From contig OZ037770.1 in the NCBI GenBank assembly GCA_964035545.1, forward strand, positions 4,755,662 through 4,819,661: a stretch of DNA of 64,000 bases, written 5' to 3'. This DNA is from Bugula neritina (lineage: Eukaryota > Bryozoa > Gymnolaemata > Cheilostomatida > Bugulidae). This document shows, piece after piece, positions 41,601 through 53,600 of the stretch; the stretch's first letter is position 1; each line of letters opens with the position of its first letter. Under the pieces are notes generated by a model that saw only the letters and a list, made by a program, of their open reading frames with translations, did not search any database and was not told the DNA's origin. Position numbers and translations under genes: made by a program.

Positions 41601-44600
41601 CCATACAGTACCAGAAGTTGTGTCATCACTCACATCAATTAAGGAGTTGGATATGTGGAGATGTGAATTATCTATTCTACCTGGGAGGTTTGTATTGCAC
41701 AATATTATCTCTGTTTCAAACATTCAATATTTCACTTCTTTAATGCTTATCAAGTAGTGTTATGCTATATATTATCATATATTGCCAACGTATGTTAAAA
41801 TACCTATAGATATGCATTTTCGAACTTGTCCAATAGTTTGTGCTAAGGTGGAAATAATACAGCATTATGGTATGCTATTGTATATCCTTATAACACAAGA
41901 ACCTTTTGTAATGAATAATAAAACAGCCATCTGCAGTTTACTGGCAATCATGGTAATAATCGAATCTTTCTTAGCTTCTTGCGTCAAGCACTTTGACTAT
42001 CCATTACCGGAATGAATTTTTTTTCTGCATTTTTTACCTGGCTGACTGTGCTTAGCAATATAACATGTACAGTGTATATTATTATGACACAGTAGACTAC
42101 ATATATCATACCCTTTATAATTATTGCAGTCTATGCCAGCTGACTCAGTTAGAGAAACTAGACATAAGATGGAATCCTCTCAACACAGTACCAGAAGTTG
42201 CGTCATCATTCACATCACTTAAAGAGCTGGATATGTGGAACTGTAAAATATTAACTTTACCTGAGAGGTTTGTGGAACACAGTCTTTCTTGTTTCAAACA
42301 CTTAATAATTCACAGTTTGATATAATTGTAAACTATCATCCCTGGTTTGTAAACAGGCACAATGTGGTCTTCAGTCTCTACTGATGTTTTATTGGTAAAA
42401 CTGTCGTGAAAACTACAATTGATGAAATTGTGAATTTGCCATAATGAATGATAATATGTGATAAAACTTTCATCAGTGGTAATTTGACACTAACTAATAA
42501 GCTTCAAGTAAAGAACAAGTATTGCTATAAAAATCAGTATACACCATCCAAGTTATTAAAATTGATATTAAAAAAGATAATACAAATGCCATAAATGATT
42601 GTCAAAAATACTACAATAACAACAATCACCTTGTTAGACCATCCGGGAATGGAGCTTATAACTTTGATGTTAATGTAGTAGGTAAATATTTTCTACTTTG
42701 ATAATATTGATTTAAATGCAACAAAATATTTAACATAACAAGTGAAAAGTTACTCAGCAGTTTATGCTACATGTTAGCTGACTAAAAGTGTAGCATAGAA
42801 CGAGAGCTGAGAGTAAAATATTCTTTAATGAATGAGTCATTTCAGGAAGCTGATGGTGTAAAAAGCTATTTATATATCTTAGTCATAGCGAAATCATACA
42901 CATGAGGAAATCATGTTGACTTTCGTGTGCAAATTTGTCATAGCCATAAAAGCAAAACAGCTACATATAAATGACTAATGCAATGGTTTTCTAATTATAG
43001 GCACGTTGGTTAACTTTGTTTGTTTTGATGAGAGCAAAAAATTTTACTGGCATTCCAATTAATTACAATAATGCTTACCAAGTATTGTCAATTAGTATGT
43101 CACTATGTATTGTTGAAAAGCATAAAGCTATAAATTACATATTTCTTGAGGCTATATGATATTAGAGTTTCTGAAAACTTGAAAATAAATATGTTTCAGT
43201 TATCTGGCATTACATTTTCTATTACTATGAAACCTTCTCCAACAAACACTATAGCACCCACTTGTAGTTTACTAGAATCTAGTTCACATTAAATGCTTAT
43301 TAGGTTTCGGTATTTCACTTTGAATTTGCTTTGTTGCAATAAATATGTTTCTTGGATATTTTACCTGATTGAATACACAAGTGGTATACACTATTATCAT
43401 GATACAGTGGATTAAACACATAACACACTTTATATTACAGCCTGTGTAAGCTGACTCAGTTAGAGACACTATACATAGGATGGAATCCTCTCAACACAGT
43501 ACCAGAAGTTGTGTCATCACTCACATCACTTAAAGAGTTGGATATGTGGTACTGTGAATTATCTACTCTACCTGGGAGGTTTGTATTGCACAATATTATC
43601 TCTGTTTCAAACATTCAATATTTCACTTCTTTAATGCTTATCAAGTAGTGTTATGCTATTTTATTATATATTGCCAACGTATGTTAAAAAACCTATAGAT
43701 ATGCATTTTCGAACTTGTCCAATAGTTTGTGCTAAGGTGGAAATAATACAGCCTCATGGTATGCCATTGTATATCCTTATATCACAAGAACCTTTTGTAA
43801 TGAATAATAAAACAGCCATCTGCAGTTTACTGGCAATCATGGTAATAATCGAATCGTTCTTAGCTTCTTGCGTCAATCACTTTGACTATCCATTACCGGA
43901 ATGAATTTTTTTCTGAACTTTTTACCTGACTGACTGTGCTTAGCAATATAACATGTACAGTGTATATTATTATGACACAGTAGACTACATGTATCTTACC
44001 CTTTATAATTATTGCAGTCTATGCCAGCTGACTCAGTTAGAGAAACTAAACTTAAGAAAGAATCCTCTCTACACAGTACCAGAAGTTGTGTCATCACTCA
44101 CATCACTTAAAGAGTTGGATATGAGGAGCTGTAAATTATCTACTCTACCTGAGAGGTTTATGGAGCACAATTTTTTTTCTTTCAAACACTCAATAATTCA
44201 CATGTTGATATAATGCTTACCAAGTATTGCTAATTAGTATGTCACTATGTATTGTTGAAAAGCATAAAGCTATAAATTACATATTTCTTGAGGCTATATG
44301 ATACTAGAGTTTCTCAAAACTTGAAAATAAATATGTTTCAGTTATCTGGCATTACATTTCCTATTACTATGAAACCTTCTCCAATAAATACTATAGCACT
44401 CGCTTGTAGTTTACTAGAATCTAGTTCGCATTAAATGCTTATTAGGGTTCGGTATTTTACTTTGAATTTGCTTTGTTGCAATAAATTTGTTTCTTGGATA
44501 TTTTACTTGATTGAATACACAAGTAGTATATACTATTATCATGATACAGTGGATTAAACACATAACACACTTTATATTACAGTCTATGTAAGCTGACTCA

Positions 44601-47600
44601 GTTAGAGAAACTAGACATAGGATGGAATCCTCTCAACACAGTACCAGAAGTTGTGTCATCACTCACATCAATTAAAGAGTTGGATATGTGGTGCTGTGAA
44701 TTATCTACTCTACCTGGGAGGTTTGTGTGTCACTACAAATTTTATATCATTTTTAACGTTCAATAATTATTATTTTGTAGGAGAATTTCAGCACAGTAAA
44801 TACTACATTAAGATGTTTATACTTTTTCTCTGCAAACCCCCATACGAATCTTAACGTTTCAGAGGATATTGTCAATTAGCACACTATCAGTTGTATAGTT
44901 GATTATTATTCACACACTGAGTATATATAATAATTGAATACTTGTATGCTATTATAATAAACTGTTAACTTCTCATGCTCTGCATGTAATATGCTACAAT
45001 AAGTTGCTTGGTAGTTGAGTTGTATATAGTTTTACCTGGTTGAAAACAAAATGTGAATATAGTATAAAATATTATAGTAATGCAGACTACATATATATCA
45101 TATACTATATATTACAGTCTATGTCAGCTGACTCAGTTAGAGAAACTGTACATAGGAGCAAATCCTCTCAATACAGTACCAGAAGTTGTGTCATCACTCA
45201 CATCACTTAAAGAGTTGGATATGAGGATATGTGAATTATCTACTCTACCTGGGAGGTTTGTATTGCACAATATTATCTCTGTTTCAAACATTCAATATTT
45301 CACTTCTTTAATGCTTATCAAGTAGTGTTATGCTATTTTATTATATATTGCCAACGTATGTTAAAAAACCTATAGATATGCATTTTCGAACTTGTCCAAT
45401 AGTTTGTGCTAAGGTGGAAATAATACAGCCTCATGGTATGCTATTGTATATCCTTATATCACAAGAACCTTTTGTAATGAATAATAAAACAGCCATCCGC
45501 AGTGTACTGGCAATCATGGTAATAATCGAATCTTTCTTAGCTTCTTGCGTCAATCACTTTGACTATCCATTACTTGAATGAATTTTTTTCTGAACTTTTT
45601 ACCTGGCTGACTGTGCTTAGCAATATAACATGTACAGTGTATATTATTACGACACAGTAGACTACATATATCATACCCTTTATAATTATTGCAGTCTATG
45701 CCAGCTGACTCAGTTAGAGAAACTAAAGTTAAGAGGAAATCCTCTCAACACAGTACCAGAAGTTGTGTCATCACTCACATCACTTAAGGAGTTGGATATG
45801 GGGAGATGTAACTTATCTACTCTACCTCAGAGGTTTGTGGAACACAGTCTTTCTTGTTTCAAACATTCAATAATTCACATGTTGATATAATGCTTACCAA
45901 GTATTGCTAATTAGTATGTCACTATGTATAGTTGAAAAGCATAAAGCTATAAATTACAATTTTCTTGAGGCTATATTGTATTTGAGTTTCTCAAAACTTG
46001 AAAATAAATATGTTTCAGTTTTCTGGCATTACATTTCCTATTGCCATAAAAAGTTCTTCAACAAATACTATAGCACCGCTTGTACTTTACTAGAATCTAT
46101 TTCAGATTAAATGTCTTTTACTTTAAATATGCCTTGTCAAAATAAATTTTTTTTGCATGTTATACCATATTGAATACACCACTGTAGTATACACAGTACA
46201 TAATATTATCCTGATACAGTGGATTGCATATATTATGCACTTTATATTACAGTCTGTGTCAGCTGACTCGGTTAGAAAAACTAGACATAGGATATAATCC
46301 TCTCAACACAGTACCAGAAGTTGTGTCATCACTCACATCACTTAAAGAGTTGTATATGTGGAACTGTAAATTATCTACTCTACCTGGGAGGTTTGTGTGT
46401 TACAATAATTATTTCTTTTGTTTTAAACATTCTATATTTCACTTCTTTAATGCTTCTCAAGTAGTGTTATGCTATGATATCATATATTGCCGACGTATGT
46501 TGAAAAACATAAACATGTATTTTTTTAACTTATCTAGTTGTTTGTCCTAATGTAGAAATAATACAATTTTATAGTGAGCCATTGTATATCCTTATATCAC
46601 AATACTTTTTGTAATCAAAAATAAAGCAGCCCTCTGCAGTTTACTGACAATCATGGTAATAATCGAATCTTTCTTAGCTTCTTGCGTCAAGCACTTTGAC
46701 TATCCATTACTGGAATGAATTTTTTTTCTGCATTTTTTACCTGGCTGACTGTGCTTAGCAATATAGTATGTACAGTGTATATTATTATGACACAGGAGAC
46801 TACATATATCATACCCTTTATAATTATTGCAGTCTATGCCAGCTGACTCAGTTAGAGAAACTAAACTTAAGAAGGAATCCTTTCAACACAATACCAGAAG
46901 TTGTGTCATCACTCACATCACTTAAAGAGTTGAATATGTGGGACTGTAGATTATCTACTCTACCTGAGAGGTTTGTGGAACACAGTCTTTCTTGTTTCAA
47001 ACACTCAATAATTCACATGTTGATAAAATGCTTACCAAGTATTGGGAATTAGTATGTCACTATGTATTGTTGAAAAGCATAAAGTTATAAATTACATATT
47101 TCTTGAGGCTATATTGAATTAGAGTTTCTCATTACTTGAAAATAAATATGTTTCAGTTATCTGTCATTACATTTCCTATTGCTATAAAACTTTTTTAACA
47201 AATATTATAGCATCCACTTGTAGTTTACTATAGTGTGTATTTCTCATTAAATGGTTATTAGAGCCTTCTGTACTTTACTATGAATATGCCTTAGCGTAAT
47301 AAATTTGCTATTTGGATATTTTACTTGATTGAATATGCAGTGTTTGTTATGATACAATAAATTAAATATATCACATACTTCTTATTACAGTCTATGTCAG
47401 CTGACTCAGTTAGAGAAACTAGACATAGAAGGGAATCCTCTCAACACAGTACCAGAAGTTGTGTCATTACTCACATCACTTAAAGAGTTGAATATGGAGA
47501 GATGTAACTTATCTAATCTACCTGAGAGGTTTGTGTGCCACAACGAGTTTTATATATCACTTTTAACATCCAATAATTGTTATTTTGAAGCAGATTTCAA

Positions 47601-50600
47601 CACAGTAAATACTACATTAAGATGTTTATACTTTTTCTCTGCAAACCTACATATGAATCTCATCGTTTCTGGGGATATTGTCAATTAGCACACTATCTAG
47701 AAGTTTCCTCTGCTTCACAAGTTATTTTATAGTATTTCTATATCTTTTTGAATATTTCCCATGATAGGTTGACTGGGCTGTTTTTCAGAAATCGTTTTAT
47801 TAACTCTTTTCATTATATTATAACTATAGCTACTTCTGTACACATAATATTATATTGTTATGGTAACGCAGTTTCTTATCACTGTCTAATTGAATGCACA
47901 AGTGCTATATACAGTACATAATATTATCCTGATACAGTGGATTACATGTATTATGCACTTTATATTACAGTCTATGTCAGGTGACTCAGATAGAGAAACT
48001 AAACATAGGAGATAATCCTCTCTACACAGTACCAGAAGTTGTGTCATCACTCACATCACTTAAAGAGTTGGATATGGAGAGCTGTGGATTACCTACTCTG
48101 CCTGAGAGGTTTGTGGAACACAGTCTTTTTTGTTTCAAAAACTGAATAATTCACATGTTTTTATAATGCTTACCAAGTGTTGTTAATTAATATGTCACTA
48201 TGTATTGTTGAAAAGCATAAAGCTATAAATTGAAAAATTTTCTTGAGTCTATATGATATTAGAGTTTCTAAAAACTTGAAAATAAATATGTTTCAGTTAT
48301 TAGGCATTACATTTCTCAATGCTATAAAGCCTTCTTCAACAAATACCATAGCATCCACTTGTAGTTTACTAGAATCTATTTCATGTTAAATGCTTATCAG
48401 CTTTCAGTATTTTACTTTGAATTTGCTTTATTGCAATAAATTTGTTTCTTGGATATTTTACCTGATTGAATACACAAGTATAGTATATACAGTATATAAT
48501 AATATCCTGATACAGTAGATTACATATATTATGCACTTTATATTACAGTCTGTGTCAGCTGATTCAGTTAGAGAAACTAAACATAGCATGGAATCTTCTC
48601 AAAACAGTACCAGAAGTTTTGTCATCACTCACATCACTTAAAGAGTTGAATATGAACAACTGTAAATTATCTACTCTACCTGAGAGGTTTGTTTGTCACT
48701 ACAAATTTTATATCATTTTCAACATTCAATAATTATTATTTTGTAGCATAATTTCATCACAGTAAATACTACATTAAGATGTTTATACTTTTTTTCTGCA
48801 AACCTCCATATGAATCTTACCGTTTCTGGGGATATTGTTAATTAGCACGCTATCTAGAAATTTCCCGACTTCACAAATAAATTTTTAGTCTTCCAATATC
48901 TTTTCTGAAATGCTTCCCATAATAGGTTGACTGGGCTTTTCTTCAGAAATCGTTTTATCAACTCTTTTCATTATATTATAATGATAGCTACTTCTGTACA
49001 CATAATTGGTATATATTGTAGTAATTTTGGTAATTACTGGTTTTGTGGGCTTCTAGCGAGCAATATATTTATATTATCTTCCAATAATATCACGGCTTGT
49101 AACAGGAATGAATGATTTATTTATACACAATAAAAGTAGTAGCAAAACGATAAATCCGGTATCACTGGTAAAAATATACATCTATCTTACACTAACTAGC
49201 CATCATACTCTGAGTATGGCTGCTATCTACATCCAGCGCCCTCTGCGCATCGCTGGGGCTCTCATGTGACAGATATATGATTGGCTGGGGAGCGCGTGGG
49301 ATAACATACTACACTCCCCACTACACTGCCTCTCCCAGCAGGAAGCCCACCTTCCTGATAATACCAAAATAAAAAATTAAAATAACAACAAAAAAACAAT
49401 AAGATATCTGCATCACAAGATCAAAAAATGTATACTTAGGCCAACGGCCTATTAAAAAAAAATCTTGTTAAAATATAAAAATTATGTACTATAAAACTAA
49501 GAGATTGTATATGTACCAAGAGCCTCTGGTCTGGCACCAAGAGATATGATGTGTAGAGAGACGGTAAGTGAGGCACCACCTGCGGCGCAGATCAGGAGGA
49601 CAGCTGGATGGAGTTAGGGACGGGGAAATAGAAAGGGAAGGAGAACGTCATCCATGACACGTGTCGGGGCAATGTGGAGGGTAGACACTCAGTCTTCATC
49701 ATCCCTCTTGAGCTGGGCCACATAGTCCCGGAGAGCCTTGAGTTCAGAAGCGGCGGCTGATATCCTAGGCGCCAACCGCTTGATCTCCCTCTCTCTAGTT
49801 CATGCATCCGTTGCTCCATCTCTCTTAGATTTCTAGCAACAGAGGAGTGGCGGTTGGGGGATGAAGATTGCTAACGCCGGCGTCATCTCTGGGGGATTTC
49901 TATCCGTTGTACGACTACTACGGGTACGGTGTTGGAAAAGGGCACAGTGTGAGCAGGGGGTGACGGGCGAGGTATTGTGAGCTTCCTAAACCCAGGGGAT
50001 TTGGGGCAGGGTCCTTGGGTAATGGTACGGGGAGCGGGGAATTTTTGGCTCAGCCGTTTGTAACGTGCAGGGTCTGAAATGAATGGCTTGGTGAGGCCTA
50101 GAAAAGTAGAGAAGGAAAGCTTGTTCACATTGTAGAGATGTCCAGTGTGACACTCCATAGTCCTCTGGTAACGGAGGATGTAGTCCCTGTGGTAGCTGTA
50201 CTCCCCACAGGGACAGAAGGTGGTGATGAAATGTTGAGGGATGTGTACTCGGAGGCGGCGAGGTGTGGTAAAATGCTGTTGACAAAGCCGGCAGGTGGTG
50301 CAGTCGTCGTCTCCTTTATTTTGTTGAATCATGTCCTCGGTATGTTGGGTAACCCAGCTAGACCGGGTTATGAGTATTTCTGGTAGTGTTGTGGAGGTAG
50401 GTTCCGTCTCCTAAGCCATCTCCAATGGTGGCATATCATTGTAGTTAGGAGAGCGAGTGGTACCTGAAAGAGCAGAATTATTGTTGGATCGAATTTGATC
50501 TTTACAGCATAATTCTGATGACAATCGACTGTTACTAGTCTGAGAGTCATGCATCTTTTTGTACGGCACTCGAGAGACTGTGTTTGGATGCCTAGACTGA

Positions 50601-53600
50601 CTGAGAAACATAGTGACATGGCTGGAACTGTTTGCCCCGGGCGCATTAATTCCACCTACTACTCCGCCCTCGCAAAAAATGATATTTTCGTGGTGTTTAC
50701 AACTCCCACGTTTCGCTGCCAGTCTCTCCGTACGGCACTCAGCTTGGCCTTCATATCTGCCGCTTGTAACACAGTCACATACGAAGTCTTTCAAATATGC
50801 TGGGGGTTGCCTAGTACGTTGTCCACTTTCTAAGGGAAGTGGTGTGCTAGTTGGGGGAGATGGTGTAGTCACTGCTGGTGGGGGTGTACTCACTGGTGGA
50901 CTTTTATGTTCCGCCGGTGGCGTTTTCGGCCTGCTATTGACTGTTGTATCATTTTCAAGATCTCCAGATGGAGCCCTCCCCTGGGGGGGTTATGCACTTC
51001 CGGAGCTGAAACAGGTTCCGGAAGTGGTGGCGTTAGACTTGGCGCTGGAGGTGGTGGGCGCACTTTTGGTAACGCAAGTGGCCTTTCCTGCCTCACCAAG
51101 TCTTCTGCCCGCGGCATGATCACTTCATACTCTGGTTCAGGTCGCCGCCGCCCGCGCGTTGCTGTCTGCCTCCTGGGCTCTAACAACGGGGGAGCTTTTC
51201 CTGCCGCACCTGGGCTAGTCCAATACGACTTCAAGCGAGCCTCATTTTAGATAGACACCTGTCCTGAGCGCTCAAACTTGTAGGTGTGATTGGGCATCAC
51301 TTCAACTACCGCGTAGGGTCTCACGAACTTAGGCTGTAGCTTAGCCGCCTGTTCTCGATGCCTACGGCAGTTGACCATTCAGACCCAGTCTCCAACTTGG
51401 TAGAGGGGTGGTTCTTCGGAGTCTTCTTTTTGCACTTGCCACTGCTTTTTCCGCAGTATTTCGTGTGCAACCTTCATTTGCTCTACCGATTTGCTGGCAT
51501 ACCCAAATCCCAAACCCCAAATCCTGGGGGGGTAACCCAGTCTTCCACAGCTCGTACTCTTTCAGGATCAGTCGCCACGCCATGACGGCCGACGTGGTGC
51601 CCCAGGTACTTCACCTCCAGCTGCAAGAGAGCGCTCTTGGAAGGTTTGAGCTTCAGGCCGGCACCTCTGAGTCATTCGAACATCTCCTGCATATGACTGA
51701 CGTGTGTCTGGAAATCCGGGAAAATCACAATGACAACATCGAGGTAGACTAGCAGTGTCTCCCAGTGGAGCCCACTGAGGACCTGTTCCATGAGCCTCTG
51801 AAACGTGGCGGGGGCGGAGGTCAACCCAAAGGGTAGTACTTTCCACTTCCACAGTCCGTTCCATGTGATGAACGCCGTCTTCTCCTGGGCGTCGGGAGTC
51901 AGAGGGACCTGCCAATAACCGCTCAGCAAGTTTAGTGTGCTAAAGTACTTGCTGCCGGCCAGGGCGTCCAGAGATTCATCAATCCGAGGTAGAGGGTAGG
52001 CGTCCTGTATGCTTACGCTATTTAGTTTGCGGTAATCCACACAGAACCACCAACTGCCGTTTTTCTTCCGGACCAGGACGACCGGCGAGCTCCACGCACT
52101 ATGTGCTGGCTCTATGAGGCCGCGGTCCAAAAGATCCCGGACTTGTCGGCTGACCTCCTTTTCTTCATTAGTAAAAAATCACTTAGTAGATTATATAGTA
52201 TGTTTGATTTAGGTAATTCAAGTTCTACTTTTATTTATTTTGAAATAAAAGATCTGCCTTTATATTGTAAACCAAAGAAGACAAAAAAAATTATTCAATA
52301 TTGCAACTTTGTTTTTTTTTCATGCTCTTTTTTGGTTATCTATCTCCAATTCTCAGTGTAATAGAAACCAATTTTTATCCTATTCCTGTTCTTAAACAGC
52401 CTGTTAATATATTGTTTCATAATTACTTTACAATTCTAAATTTTGAATTAACTTGCCTTTAAAAATGTAACGTGTTCCTGCAAGATGATGACTTTCCAGA
52501 ATTTTATTCTCTCGTAGTGAAATAATTCACAACTTCTATTTCCTGTCTAGAAACTATAATACATTTATTAGAGCAATTAGTGAGAGGTTGTGGCAGAAGT
52601 ATTTTATTCTACTTGAAATTACTTTAATTAATGGCTTGTGTAGATGTTTCAGAGCTCTACTGTGTTCCTATTTGATGATAAATTGCATGTATTATGACAC
52701 ATATAAAACAATATTCCTTATAATTATAACATCCATATAGTAGAATATCAGTGTGAGTAGTTACTCAGTGATCAGAAATGTCAGAAGTATTTTATTTTCA
52801 CTTGACATAACTTTAATGCCTTATGCGGAATATGCCACAAAGCTGTAGCCTACCATGTTCATGTTTGCTGATAACTGTGTTATGGCACATACTAGGAATT
52901 TTCTACTCTGTAGTATAAAATATTACTCTCTCTAGTAGAACAGCAGTGTGAACAGTTACTCAGTTATCTGCCATATAGAAAAAGATGATAGTATTACATG
53001 TAGGTTGTTGTTTTTTATGACAGTACTTAGTACAGATGTAGCACTTTTCTTACCAAATATATACTTACAATTATACTGTTATATTATAATATATCTTTAT
53101 AAAATAATTAAAATGTTATGCATCGTATATATATAATATGGTACTTGTACATAATTGTAACTTAGAAATACTTGTTTTCTTTCCTTAATTAATGTACTAA
53201 TTCAAAGTATTGTATATAAACTTGTTATAGTAACTGCCACTTGGTACTATATTATGTGTAATAATTGTTATACTAATATTGGGTATCTTTATGAAAACTA
53301 TTATATCATTTACCTGTATAGCTAGGTCTAATAATAGAAATATTATATATTATTAGAATACAGAGATTAAAGAAGTTACAGAAACTCACAATTTCAGAGA
53401 ATAATTTCACCAGTCTACCTTCTTCAGTATGTGCATTGATTAATCTGCACACACTGGATATATCCAGCAACAGATCCATGACATCTTTGAACCCTGAGAT
53501 ACTACAGCTAACACATCTTGGATCCTTCGATACAGATGGATGTGATGCTCTTACATCTCCTCCACAAGAAGTCTGTGAGAGAGGACTGGAGTCTGTGCGA

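Larger units (their letters stand above)
49098..52170 (-). mobile_element. Element 4: truncated Gypsy-type element of the zinc-finger family
   Basis: Lies in antisense in the intron after LRR exon 15. Order on the minus strand: RT (cut at its start near 52,170), integrase C-terminus, tail with zinc fingers, coiled-coil remnant, hairpin, polypurine tract, 3' LTR. The 5' LTR, gag, protease, RNase H and integrase core are missing. It shares the proline-rich tail (EDLVRQERPLALPK) with elements 2 and 5 and the RT and integrase end with element 3, so it links the two groups. Confidence 0.85.

Noticed and set aside
40636-46715. A frame of about 67 codons (MHFRTCPIVCAKVEI...) repeated in several LRR introns
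   Set aside because: It recurs because the introns were duplicated with the exons. It is broken in the copy before exon 12, and no homology or start context supports a protein.
40912-47052. Starts MYSVYYYDT... or similar running into several LRR exons
   Set aside because: These are intron bases in frame with the exon; the acceptor (ATTATTGCAG) and the constant exon phase show the real edge.
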